DNA of 18,875 bases from JBBKWJ01 sp037968895 (lineage in GTDB: Bacteria; Actinomycetota; Acidimicrobiia; Acidimicrobiales; SZUA-35). A model generated the notes under the pieces. It was not told the DNA's origin, made no database searches, and saw only the letters and a program-made list of their open reading frames with translations. Shown here piece by piece: positions 1-7,414 of the stretch (its first letter is position 1; each line of letters opens with the position of its first letter). A program made the translations under genes and the position numbers. The DNA is taken from assembly GCA_037968895.1 (NCBI GenBank), contig JBBKWJ010000169.1:1-18875 (forward strand), written 5' to 3'.

Positions 1-197
1 TCCTCCGTCGCCGACTTTCCGAACATCTTCCGGGTCTCACGCCATTTGGTGCCAAGCCCAAAACCCGAACCGTCGTCGAGTCGCTCGACTGACTCAACTG
101 CGTCGATGACATCGACCCAATCGTCAATCGACACGGCAATCGCCCACACCTTGCTTGGATCAGCGGCAACCTCATGAGACACGTTGAGTTTGGACAT
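1..197 (-). CDS. SRPBCC (START-like) family protein, N-terminal part
   Basis: Reading leftward from an ATG at 197-195, an open frame of 65 codons runs to the window edge without a stop. It begins MSKLNVSHEVAADPSKVW and continues with IDDWVDVIDAVESVERLDDGSGFGLGTKWRE. An N-terminal beta strand, then a P-x-x-V-W helix and 'W' turn, then a G-x-G-T-x-W/x strand is the usual opening of polyketide-cyclase/START-like SRPBCC proteins, which bind hydrophobic ligands in a deep cavity. About the first half of a roughly 140-residue domain is visible. It starts 20 bp after the stop of the upstream 2OG oxygenase on the same strand, so it is probably the last visible gene of the hut operon. No strong ribosome-binding site is evident. 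Substrate or ligand cannot be told; assignment to the superfamily is fairly safe, the precise role is not. Confidence 0.72.
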   Translation of the reverse strand, partial: MSKLNVSHEVAADPSKVWAIAVSIDDWVDVIDAVESVERLDDGSGFGLGTKWRETRKMFGKSATE

Positions 198-217
198 GGA
201 GCCAAGCTATCACTTTG

Positions 218-994
218 CTACGAAGCGCGTCCGTAGAACGTGGCGAGGGCCGAATCGGAAAGCGCTACTCCGGGCTGGTCGTTGTAGGCGAACACCACGA
301 GAAGACGGGTCGTGTTCCCCTCTGTTGGGGTCACGCGGTGGATCGCGTTTCGTCCCCTGAACAACACGAGGTCTCCCGGCTCAAACGCGAGCGTGTGCAC
401 CATCTCCTTGCCATCGAGAATCGCGGCAACCCGCTCGTATGCCATGTCGCCCTCAGCCCCGTTGCGCACGGCGGGAACGTGTTCGAAGCGACCGCCGCCC
501 GTTGGGGCTTGAAGCAGCATCGTCACCGCAAAGGACGAATTGTCGAAGTGCCAACCAAGTTCCATGCCCTCGGCCGCGAAGTGCACGTTGATCGAGGAGA
601 GGTCGTCGGCGTACGGGTAGATCTCATCGATGCCAAGGACGCCGCACAGGAAGTTTCGGAAGTCGTCGTCACTGTAGATTTCGCGAAGGGCAGATTCGGT
701 CGGGATTTGATCATCAGCGATGAGCCCCTTGCTACTCGCAACCTGGCGATTAAAGGCGTGGTCGGCCCCGAGATCCGGGTTGGAAGGCGTCAGATAGACG
801 TTGTGAGTCGAGTTGGCGTAAAACGCGTCTGTTTCATGAGGAGCCGATTCAGCAACGATCTGCGCAATCGTTGCCGACAGGGCAAAGCCCTTCAGAACCA
901 GCGCCCCGTCCTGGTCAAGCTTGGCTCGGCATTCGGCGATGTATACCTGATTGGTGATTGGGTGGCGGGCGGTGTCGAGGTGAGTCGTGGTCAT
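218..994 (-). CDS. 2OG-Fe(II) dioxygenase (ArpA-like)
   Basis: A 258-residue protein of the iron(II)/2-oxoglutarate oxygenase superfamily. The iron triad is clear: His149-x-Asp151 in GWHFDNSSF and the distal His219 in NAIHRVTP, with Arg230 eleven residues later positioned to bind 2-oxoglutarate. The wording LFRGRNAIHRVTP and the C-terminal ATFYGR resemble the ArpA-like oxygenases; I know no firm substrate for that group. The frame also allows a GTG at 1009, overlapping the hutI stop as GTGA, but the ATG at 994 has an excellent AAGGAG six bases upstream and is chosen. The gene is the sixth in the hut operon, right behind hutI, which suggests a role connected with histidine or a histidine derivative. 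That link is inference from position. Superfamily assignment is strong, function unknown. Confidence 0.85.
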   Translation of the reverse strand: MTTTHLDTARHPITNQVYIAECRAKLDQDGALVLKGFALSATIAQIVAESAPHETDAFYANSTHNVYLTPSNPDLGADHAFNRQVASSKGLIADDQIPTESALREIYSDDDFRNFLCGVLGIDEIYPYADDLSSINVHFAAEGMELGWHFDNSSFAVTMLLQAPTGGGRFEHVPAVRNGAEGDMAYERVAAILDGKEMVHTLAFEPGDLVLFRGRNAIHRVTPTEGNTTRLLVVFAYNDQPGVALSDSALATFYGRAS

Positions 995-1005
995 TGCGCA
1001 CTCCT

Positions 1006-2190
1006 TCACGATTGTGTTGGGCCAGCTAGTGGGCCAATGGTCTGGCGAATCAGGGGGACGCCCGGTCGGTAGGCGAGATGGTGGTGGGATGGCGCATCAA
1101 GCACGACCGCGTGCCCCGCTGACCCCGGGGTGAGACGGCCAACGTCATCGCGACGCAATGCCGCCGCACCACCAATCGTGACCGCTTGTATCGCCTCGTC
1201 GATTGTCATGTGCATGTCTCTCACTGCGATTGCGATGCAGAATGAGATCGAGGTGGTGTAGCTCGACCCAGGGTTGCAGTTGGACGCAATGGCAACGGTT
1301 GCACCGGCGTCGATCACACGGCGAGCATCGGCGTACGGCTGACGGGTAGAGAAGTCAGCCGCAGGAAGGAACGTGGCGACGGTGTCACTGCCAGCCAGCG
1401 CTGCGATGTCGTCGTCGCTGAGATAGGTGCAATGGTCGACGGATGCACACCCACATTCGACTGCGAGTTGTACGCCTGGCCCATGCCCAAGTTGGTTTCC
1501 GTGAAGGCGAGCACCAAGGCCTGCCGCTCGACCGGCATCGAGCACCGCCCGACACTGGTCTGCGTCGAACGCTCCCGTCTCGCAGAACGCGTCGATCCAT
1601 TTCGCGCTTGGCGCAGAAGCTGCGAGCATCTCGTTGCACACCAGATGGATGTAGTCGTCGGCTCGACCTTCGAACTCGGCGGGCAGAAGGTGTGCCCCCA
1701 AGAACGTCGTCTCGTCGGTGTGAGCCTTGGCGATCTGGAGCGAACGAGCTTCGTCGGGAACATTGAGCCCGTAACCCGACTTGATCTCGATGGTCGTGGT
1801 TCCCGCACGATGGGCTTCATTGAGCCGCAGACGAACGAGCCGATCGAGCGCATCGCTTGGCGTGTTCCTGGTTGCCTCGGTAGTGGTGCGAATTCCGCCG
1901 CCGTCATAAGGCATCCCCGCCATCCGAGCCGTGAACTCTTCAGCGCGGTCACCAGCGAACACGAGATGCGTGTGTGAATCGACGAAGCCAGGAAGCACGC
2001 AGGCGCCGTCGGCGTCGACCCGTTGATCGGCAATCTCACCAGCGCGACCAACGTGTTGGACGATCTCGTCGACAATAACCACACACGCGTTCTCGATGAT
2101 GCCAAGCGGTCCTCGGCCGAGCGTTGGGTCGTTGGTGATGAGTGACCCGATGTTGTCGATTACGAGTGAGGTTCCCGTAGCGCTAGTCAC
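1006..2190 (-). CDS. hutI: Imidazolonepropionase HutI
   Basis: Third enzyme of histidine breakdown: opens the ring of 4-imidazolone-5-propionate to N-formimino-L-glutamate in the cytosol. At 394 residues it has normal length for this amidohydrolase. Visible are the metal pair His73-x-His75 in GFVDSHTHLVFAGDR, the substrate loop EIKSGYGLN near 135-143, His230 in RLHGNQLG, His253 in VDHCTYL, and the NPGSS turn at 306-310. Two positions that are acidic in the Bacillus enzyme (Glu252 and Asp324) appear here as Gln233 and Asn304. The Gln form I associate with actinobacterial HutI; the Asn at the metal-binding Asp position is less expected. It starts at GTG 2190 and overlaps the end of hutF by 8 bp, so the two are translationally coupled. 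The assignment itself is secure. Confidence 0.95.
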   Translation of the reverse strand: MTSATGTSLVIDNIGSLITNDPTLGRGPLGIIENACVVIVDEIVQHVGRAGEIADQRVDADGACVLPGFVDSHTHLVFAGDRAEEFTARMAGMPYDGGGIRTTTEATRNTPSDALDRLVRLRLNEAHRAGTTTIEIKSGYGLNVPDEARSLQIAKAHTDETTFLGAHLLPAEFEGRADDYIHLVCNEMLAASAPSAKWIDAFCETGAFDADQCRAVLDAGRAAGLGARLHGNQLGHGPGVQLAVECGCASVDHCTYLSDDDIAALAGSDTVATFLPAADFSTRQPYADARRVIDAGATVAIASNCNPGSSYTTSISFCIAIAVRDMHMTIDEAIQAVTIGGAAALRRDDVGRLTPGSAGHAVVLDAPSHHHLAYRPGVPLIRQTIGPLAGPTQS

Positions 2191-3538
2191 TGTCCATCAG
2201 CTCCTTGATCGTTTCGTCGAGCTCGGCCACCGCTTCGATCGAAGCGTGACGACCATCGGTGACTACTCGCCGACCATCGACAAATACGTCACTTACGTCG
2301 CTGGCTGTTGCTGCGAATATGGCAGCCTCAATCGCGTTTGCTTGAGACGTTCCGGCCAGACGAACCGAGTCGAGCAAAATGGTGACGAGATCGGCCCGGT
2401 GCCTGACGGCAATCGAGCCGGCGTCATCCCAACCGAGGCTGCGATGTCCGTTAATCGTGGCCATCGAGAGCAAGTCGATAGCGCGATGGGTTCCGCGGGT
2501 AAGGCCGCGCAATCGTTCGTCGAGTTCAAGTGCTCGGGCCTCCTCGAACAGATCGATGACCGCATGCGAGTCGGACCCAACCGCCATCGGTATGCCGGCA
2601 GCGGCGAAGTCGCCGGTTGGCCCGATGCCGTCACCGAGATCTCGTTCAGTCGTTGGGCACATCACCACTGTTGACGCACTTGAGGCGAGCGCCTCGATGT
2701 CGACCTTGTCAAGATGGGTGGCGTGAACGGCTGAGAATCGTTGGCCAGTGACTCCGGCTTCGGCGAGAACGCCGACTGGCGTCGTGCCGTAGTGGGCCTT
2801 GCAGGCAAGGTTTTCGGCCACTTGTTCTGACACGTGGGCGTGGATCGGCGCGTTGGCTGCCTCGGCCCAGTTCGCGACGGTTGTCATTGATGCTGGACCG
2901 ACGGCCCGGACTGAATGAATTGCTGCGCCAATCCGGTGAGTTTCCTTTGGATTCAGCAGATTGACACGGACCGCCCAGTTCTCGGCGCTCGTGTCGGCGA
3001 AACGCAATTGACCACCGGTTGGCGGAGTGTGACCCCCCTCCTCAAGACCGCCGCGGAGATAGAGCGTGTCGAGCAGAGTGATGCGGATGCCAGCCTCGTC
3101 TGCTGCTGCGAGCAGGGCGTGTCCCATTTCGTTTGGGTCTTCGTATGGCGTTCCTTTTCGCTGATGGTGGAGGTAGTGAAACTCTCCGACGCAGGTGATG
3201 CCTGACATCGCCATCTCGGCGAACACGGCCCGAGCTAGCCGGTGATACGTGTCTGGCTCGAGTCGTTCCGCGGCCCGATACATCAGCTCACGCCATGTCC
3301 AGAAAGTGCCGCGGTCGGCCTGGGTTCGAGAGCGCAATGCCCGGTGAAACGCATGGCTGTGCGCGTTGGCCAATCCAGGAATTGTGAGTCCCGCCAGCCG
3401 TTCGGTAGAGCCTTGTTTGGTACCCACTTCAACACCAGTAAATCGGCCGTCAACAATCTGGAGGCGAACGCCAGCCTCCACCTGGGTGCCAACCAGAGCG
3501 TGGTCACACCACAACGTTTCTGTGCGCCCCGTCGTCAC
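2183..3538 (-). CDS. hutF: Formimidoylglutamate deiminase HutF
   Basis: Hydrolyses N-formimino-L-glutamate to N-formyl-L-glutamate and ammonia, so this organism uses the five-step histidine route ending in formate rather than the formamide-releasing HutG/FIGLU route. It is a 451-residue amidohydrolase. Its residues match the Pseudomonas enzyme with a constant offset of three or four: His60-x-His62 (NAHSHAFHRA), His235 and Glu238 (HAHVSEQ), His272 (VHATHL) and Asp323 (VGSDSHAVID). CPTTERDLGDG at 294-304 is also characteristic. It starts at GTG 3538, sharing GTGA with the stop of the upstream deformylase gene, and overlaps hutI by 8 bp. Its product needs a deformylase to become glutamate; the neighbour upstream is a deformylase homologue and no HutG is seen. 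Confidence 0.95.
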   Translation of the reverse strand: MTTGRTETLWCDHALVGTQVEAGVRLQIVDGRFTGVEVGTKQGSTERLAGLTIPGLANAHSHAFHRALRSRTQADRGTFWTWRELMYRAAERLEPDTYHRLARAVFAEMAMSGITCVGEFHYLHHQRKGTPYEDPNEMGHALLAAADEAGIRITLLDTLYLRGGLEEGGHTPPTGGQLRFADTSAENWAVRVNLLNPKETHRIGAAIHSVRAVGPASMTTVANWAEAANAPIHAHVSEQVAENLACKAHYGTTPVGVLAEAGVTGQRFSAVHATHLDKVDIEALASSASTVVMCPTTERDLGDGIGPTGDFAAAGIPMAVGSDSHAVIDLFEEARALELDERLRGLTRGTHRAIDLLSMATINGHRSLGWDDAGSIAVRHRADLVTILLDSVRLAGTSQANAIEAAIFAATASDVSDVFVDGRRVVTDGRHASIEAVAELDETIKELMDSD

Positions 3539-4107
3539 GAGCCGACTCTTGCCACGAACTCCGTGATGCGGGCGACGAAGTCTTCCCGGTGATGGGCTTC
3601 GAACTGATCCCAGGTTGCGAGCGTCGCGGGGTCGGTCACCTTGTCGATGAACAACACCCCGTCGAGGTGATCACATTCGTGCTGCCAGGTGCCCGCAGTG
3701 AGGCCCCGCTTGATCTCGTCATGCTCGACGCCGTCTCGATCGAGGTACCGAACACGAATGTTGACATACCGCTGCACGTTGCCTCGGAGAGGCACCGACA
3801 GACATCCTTCGTTTACTTCGACAAGCTCGTCGTCAAGCGGCTCGATAATCGGATTTATGGCAACTGTCAGCGGTATGCGTGGTTTGTATGGGTAGCGCGG
3901 GTTGTCACCTACTTCCATCACTGCGATGCGTAGCCGCTCGTCGATTTGGGTCGCGGCAAGTCCAGCGCCATTTGCGTGGCGCATAGTGTCGATCAGATCG
4001 TCAATGAGTTCTTGCACCTCGGCACTTGCGATATCGGTAACTGGCACATCATCTGCCACTACCCGAAGCGTCGGGTGGCCGATTGACAACACGTCACGAA
4101 CGGTCAT
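3535..4107 (-). CDS. Peptide-deformylase-family protein in hut operon
   Basis: A 190-residue protein with all three peptide deformylase signatures: G47-AGLAATQ (motif 1), E100-GCLS with the metal-binding Cys102 (motif 2), and QH143ECDH147 (motif 3), where His143 and His147 would bind iron or zinc and Glu144 acts as base. It should therefore be an active N-deformylase. In the usual enzyme the substrate is N-formylmethionine on new proteins. Here the gene is locked inside the hut operon: it shares ATGA with the preceding dioxygenase and GTGA with the following hutF. HutF makes N-formylglutamate, and no HutG is present in the window, so I infer that this paralogue may deformylate N-formyl-L-glutamate. 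A second housekeeping def elsewhere in the genome would support that. The residue before motif 3 is unusual (AGTWQHE rather than the common AR-x-x-QHE). Family certain, physiological substrate inferred. Confidence 0.9.
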   Translation of the reverse strand: MTVRDVLSIGHPTLRVVADDVPVTDIASAEVQELIDDLIDTMRHANGAGLAATQIDERLRIAVMEVGDNPRYPYKPRIPLTVAINPIIEPLDDELVEVNEGCLSVPLRGNVQRYVNIRVRYLDRDGVEHDEIKRGLTAGTWQHECDHLDGVLFIDKVTDPATLATWDQFEAHHREDFVARITEFVARVGS

Positions 4108-4928
4108 GTGACACCGACCAATCCGTTGCTTCTGGTCCAGAGCATCGGGAACAGGGGATGCTCCATTTCGACCCCAGCGGGAAGCTCGTCTTCCAGACCG
4201 TCGAAGGGCGGTGACGTTGTCCAGGAACGGGGAGCGTGAACCATGTCGTCGCCGAGGAACCGCACAGAGAGAACGCGGCGCCGGTTCGGACCACTCACAC
4301 CGCCCGATCCGTGGACCGTCAGCATGTTGAAGAACACTGCGTCACCTGGTTCGAGCTCCCAGCCGAGGACACGCCATTTCGTCGGATCAGAGGAGAAGTC
4401 TGGCATCTCGGCCAAGCTGCCTTCAGGGAACCACTTTGCCTGGTCGTCCATGAATGTTCGAGGCATGAACCAAGGTCCCCGGTGGGTACCAGCGATGAAC
4501 TCAAGCGTTGCTGATCGATCAACCGGGTCAACGGGAAACCACATACTTGCGTTCTGAGTGCCGTCGACGTTGTAGTAGGGCTGGTCTTGATGCCAAGGCG
4601 TTCGTTGCTTGGTGCCTGGCTCCTTAACAAGAACATGATCGTGATAGAGGCGGGTCGTATCTGACCCGCTCAGGTCAGCGGCGATCTGCGCCGCCGGGGA
4701 CTCGCGAATAAACCGCTCCATCGCCGGAAGACGAGTCCAGTTACAGAAGTCTTCAATGAACGCCCCGTCACCGTCGGCGCTAGCTCGCTTCGCCCGAGGC
4801 GAGAGGTCAGCCAAGTTTTCATCGATGGCCTCGCGGGCCAACCCCACGTGTTCTGGAGTAAACGCCTGGCGCACGCACACCGCGCCGTCGCGCTGATAGT
4901 CGCCCTCGATAGTCCAACTTCCCGTCAC
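4104..4928 (-). CDS. Phytanoyl-CoA dioxygenase (PhyH) family protein
   Basis: A 274-residue iron(II)/2-oxoglutarate oxygenase of the PhyH family. The iron ligands are His113 and Asp115 in TPWHQDQPYY and His206 in MLTVHGSGG; Arg218, twelve residues on, is the likely 2-oxoglutarate anchor. LEFIAGTHRGPWFMP at about 142-156 matches the conserved 'GSH' strand of the family. Members hydroxylate varied small substrates, including amino acids and acyl-CoAs, so the substrate is not predictable from sequence. It starts at GTG 4928 overlapping the hutU stop (GTGA) and ends overlapping the deformylase start (ATGA), so it is made together with HutU and the deformylase. Its place in the hut operon suggests it feeds a modified histidine or urocanate-like compound into the pathway, which is inference. 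Confidence 0.9.
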   Translation of the reverse strand: MTGSWTIEGDYQRDGAVCVRQAFTPEHVGLAREAIDENLADLSPRAKRASADGDGAFIEDFCNWTRLPAMERFIRESPAAQIAADLSGSDTTRLYHDHVLVKEPGTKQRTPWHQDQPYYNVDGTQNASMWFPVDPVDRSATLEFIAGTHRGPWFMPRTFMDDQAKWFPEGSLAEMPDFSSDPTKWRVLGWELEPGDAVFFNMLTVHGSGGVSGPNRRRVLSVRFLGDDMVHAPRSWTTSPPFDGLEDELPAGVEMEHPLFPMLWTRSNGLVGVT

Positions 4929-6616
4929 GCTTCACCTGCTCCATCTCGCATTGGAATTCGGACACCACGTTCGTCGGCCACCTCGATCGCTCGATCGTAC
5001 CCAGCATCGACGTGGCGTATGACGCCCATTGCGGGGTCGTTGGTGAGGACTCGTTCAAGCTTCTCCGCAGCAAGGTCGGTGCCATCGGCCACGCTGACTT
5101 GGCCCGCGTGGATCGAGCGTCCGATACCGACACCGCCGCCGTGGTGGATACTGACCCAGGTCGCACCTGAGCAGGTGTTGACAAGGCCGTTGAGCAGGGG
5201 CCAGTCGGCGATGGCATCTGAGCCATCGATCATGGCTTCGGTTTCGCGATAGGGAGACGCAACAGAGCCGGAGTCGAGGTGGTCACGACCAATAACGATG
5301 GGAGCCGACAACTCGCCCGACCGCACCATCTCGTTGAACCTCAGTCCGAGGCGATGGCGTTCGCCGTAGCCGAGCCAACAGATCCGTGCCGGCAGGCCCT
5401 GAAACGCCACCCGCTCGCCCGCGAGCTTGATCCAACGATGCAGGCCTTCGTTGTCAGGGAATTCCTCAAGCACGGCCTTGTCGGTAGCGGCGATGTCGGC
5501 TGGGTTTCCAGAGAGAGCGACCCAGCGGAATGGACCGAGTCCTTCGCAGAAGAGTGGCCGAATGTAGGCCGGGAGAAATCCGGGATAGTCGAATGCCCGG
5601 TCGAAGCCTCCGAGTTTGGCTTCGGCCCTGAGGCTGTTGCCGTAGTCGAAAACCTCCGCACCAGCGTCCATGAAGCCGACCATCGCCTCGCAGTGTGTTG
5701 CCATCGCTGCTCGCGACCGGCGAGTGAACTCAGTCGGATCGTTTCGCTTCAGTTCGTCAGCCGCGTCGGCGCTGAGGTCGTTTGGCATGTAGCTGAGCGG
5801 GTCGTGGGCGCTCGTCTGATCGGTGACGATGTCGGCATCGACCTCATCGGCGAGAAGTCGCGGAAGGATGTCAGCTGCGTTGCCCCGCAAGCCGACGGAG
5901 AGCGGGGTCCGGCTGGCCTTTGCCTCATGCACGCGCTTGACGGCGCTCGCGTAGTCGGGCGCGATCTCGTCAAGGTAGCGATGGTCGACCCGTCGTTGCA
6001 GCATGTGCTGGTCGACATCGATGACCAGTACCACTCCATCGTTCATCGTGACGGCGAGCGGTTGCGCACCACCCATACCGCCGGCGCCGGCCGTGATGGT
6101 GAGCGTGCCGGCAAGCGTGCCACCGAAACGTTTGCGAGCAATCTCAGCAAAGCACTCGTATGTGCCCTGGAGAATCCCTTGAGTGCCGATGTAGATCCAC
6201 GACCCCGCCGTCATCTGACCGTACATCGTGAGGCCCTGGTGCTCTAGACGACGGAACTCATCCCAGTTGGCCCAGTCGGGCACGAGGTTCGAATTGGCGA
6301 TGATGGCTCGCGGCGCCCACTCATGGGTTCGCATGACACCGACTGGTTTACCCGACTGCACGAGCATGGTTTCGTCGCGCTCCAGCGTGGTGAGCGTATG
6401 GAGCATTGCTCGATAGGCGTCCCACGATCGAGCGGCCCTGCCGGTGCCGCCGTAGACAACGAGCTGGTCCGGGTTCTCTGCCACCTCGGGGTCGAGATTG
6501 TTTTGCAGCATGCGATAGGCGGCCTCTTGCGGCCAGCCCTTGCAGGTGAGTTCGGTGCCTCGAGGGGCAGCGATATTCGTAACGGGTGTTCCGATCGGGC
6601 CAAAGGAATTACTCAT
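4925..6616 (-). CDS. hutU: Urocanate hydratase HutU
   Basis: Second enzyme of the pathway: adds water to urocanate to give 4-imidazolone-5-propionate, using tightly bound NAD+ as an electrophile. From the start chosen it is 563 residues, close to the 557 of the Pseudomonas enzyme. Diagnostic blocks are APRGTELTCKGW near 17-28, YGGTGRAARSW at 55-65, the glycine-rich GAGGMGGAQPLAVTMNDG at about 177-194, DQTSAHDPLSYMPNDL around 266-281, and Cys413 in LPARICWLGYGERHR, matching active-site Cys410 of Pseudomonas. The frame is open to an ATG at 6643, but that start would lie in the promoter; the ATG at 6616 gives the N-terminus expected for the family and has AAGG just upstream. First gene of the leftward hut operon, divergent from the regulator gene. 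Confidence 0.96.
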   Translation of the reverse strand: MSNSFGPIGTPVTNIAAPRGTELTCKGWPQEAAYRMLQNNLDPEVAENPDQLVVYGGTGRAARSWDAYRAMLHTLTTLERDETMLVQSGKPVGVMRTHEWAPRAIIANSNLVPDWANWDEFRRLEHQGLTMYGQMTAGSWIYIGTQGILQGTYECFAEIARKRFGGTLAGTLTITAGAGGMGGAQPLAVTMNDGVVLVIDVDQHMLQRRVDHRYLDEIAPDYASAVKRVHEAKASRTPLSVGLRGNAADILPRLLADEVDADIVTDQTSAHDPLSYMPNDLSADAADELKRNDPTEFTRRSRAAMATHCEAMVGFMDAGAEVFDYGNSLRAEAKLGGFDRAFDYPGFLPAYIRPLFCEGLGPFRWVALSGNPADIAATDKAVLEEFPDNEGLHRWIKLAGERVAFQGLPARICWLGYGERHRLGLRFNEMVRSGELSAPIVIGRDHLDSGSVASPYRETEAMIDGSDAIADWPLLNGLVNTCSGATWVSIHHGGGVGIGRSIHAGQVSVADGTDLAAEKLERVLTNDPAMGVIRHVDAGYDRAIEVADERGVRIPMRDGAGEA

Positions 6617-6646
6617 GCCTTGCAGTCTGACCCCGTAGACCATACG

Positions 6647-6663
6647 ATGTCAACTGTTAACAT
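6647..6663. promoter_or_regulatory. Candidate operator box 1 (hut regulator)
   Basis: ATGTCAACTGTTAACAT is a 17-bp near-perfect palindrome with a single mismatched pair outside the centre. Its core reads TGTCA-ACTGT-TAACA. It overlaps the region where the hutU -35 and the -10 of the regulator gene should lie, a position suited to repression of both. The adjacent IclR-family gene is the natural candidate to bind it. Confidence 0.5.
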
Positions 6664-6667
6664 AGAT

Positions 6668-6682
6668 TGTCAGCTAGTGACA
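6668..6682. promoter_or_regulatory. Candidate operator box 2 (hut regulator)
   Basis: TGTCAGCTAGTGACA is an inverted repeat with perfect 5-bp arms around a 5-bp spacer. It has the same half-site as box 1, and its centre (6675) is exactly 20 bp from that of box 1 (6655), about two helical turns, so two dimers would sit on the same face of the DNA. This fits the paired binding typical of IclR-type regulators. Confidence 0.5.
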
Positions 6683-6700
6683 TACAGGAGCGCGTGCCCG

Positions 6701-7414
6701 ATGCCGACAGCGACCACAACCGAACCCAACTCAACGGCCGTCGCCAGCGACGAGTCTGGCGTACCCCGCTCGATAGCCAGGGTGCTCGACCTGTTCGAGG
6801 TCGTGTTGGCCGAGCGCACCTGCAATCTCACCGCCGCGGCCCTGGCATCTGGCCTCACCCCCACTACCGCGCTGCGCTATCTCCGGGCGCTCGAAGCACG
6901 CGGCTACCTCGACCGAGACAATTCTGGCGACTACGCAGCCGGACCAACCTTCCTCCGGCTCGCAGCATCGGTGCGAAGCGGCACCGTCCTCGAGCGGCTC
7001 GCCGCCACCGCCCAACCGCACCTCGATACGCTCGCGGCCCACACCGGCGAATCGACGTATCTTGCAGTGAGCGACGGTCTGACCGGAACCTATATCGCCA
7101 CAGCCGAGAGCCCCCGAGCAATTCGCCATGTTGGCTGGATTGGCCAAAACGTCGACCTTTCCGACTCGGCCCTTGGCGCTGCGCTCCGCGCACCCGGCGC
7201 GGCCGCCACCCGGACAGGAGCGATCGAGCCAGACATCACTGCCATAAGCCTGGCCCTGCCAAACAGCAACAAGCTCGGCATCGCGTTGTCGATCGTTGGT
7301 CCACAAAATCGTTTCACCGCCGAAGAATCCAAAAAACACCACATTGCGCTCAACGAAACCGTTGACGCACTCATACGAGAACTGCGAACCAACGGAGAGG
7401 ACTTCATTTCATGA
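6701..7414 (+). CDS. IclR-family transcriptional regulator of hut genes
   Basis: A 237-residue regulator. Residues about 22-80 form the winged helix of the IclR family (VPRSIARVLDLFEVV, then LTAAALASGLTPTTALRYLRALEARGYLDRD split over helix-turn-helix and wing). Residues about 90-235 are a shortened effector-binding domain with the family endings LGAALRAPG and ALSIVGPQNRF. The ATG at 6701 is chosen because CAGGAG lies ten bases upstream; the frame is open further upstream only through the hutU gene. Its stop overlaps the hutH start as ATGA, so it is co-translated with histidine ammonia-lyase. Divergent to hutU and beside two palindromic boxes, it probably senses urocanate or a related pathway intermediate and controls both operons. 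Family certain; effector and sign of control are inferred. Confidence 0.88.
   Translation: MPTATTTEPNSTAVASDESGVPRSIARVLDLFEVVLAERTCNLTAAALASGLTPTTALRYLRALEARGYLDRDNSGDYAAGPTFLRLAASVRSGTVLERLAATAQPHLDTLAAHTGESTYLAVSDGLTGTYIATAESPRAIRHVGWIGQNVDLSDSALGAALRAPGAAATRTGAIEPDITAISLALPNSNKLGIALSIVGPQNRFTAEESKKHHIALNETVDALIRELRTNGEDFIS

Larger units (their letters stand above)
6617..6700. promoter_or_regulatory. Divergent hut control region
   Basis: This 84-bp gap separates hutU (leftward) from the IclR-type regulator gene (rightward) and must hold both promoters. On the minus strand TATGGT (6644-6639) is a plausible -10 for hutU and would give a leader of about 16 bases carrying AAGG before the ATG at 6616. 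On the plus strand TAACAT (6658-6663) is a possible -10 for the regulator operon, and CAGGAG (6685-6690) is its ribosome-binding site. Two palindromic boxes, listed separately, overlap these elements, so one bound protein could control both directions. Promoter hexamers are weak and are my inference. Confidence 0.5.

Noticed and set aside
215..1072. 285-codon open frame on the plus strand opposite the 2OG oxygenase gene
   Set aside because: The minus frame has the full oxygenase triad and a strong ribosome-binding site; the plus frame shows no recognisable domain and is an antisense shadow.
5279..6247. 322-codon open frame on the plus strand within hutU
   Set aside because: It lies antisense to an unmistakable urocanate hydratase and has no domain signature.
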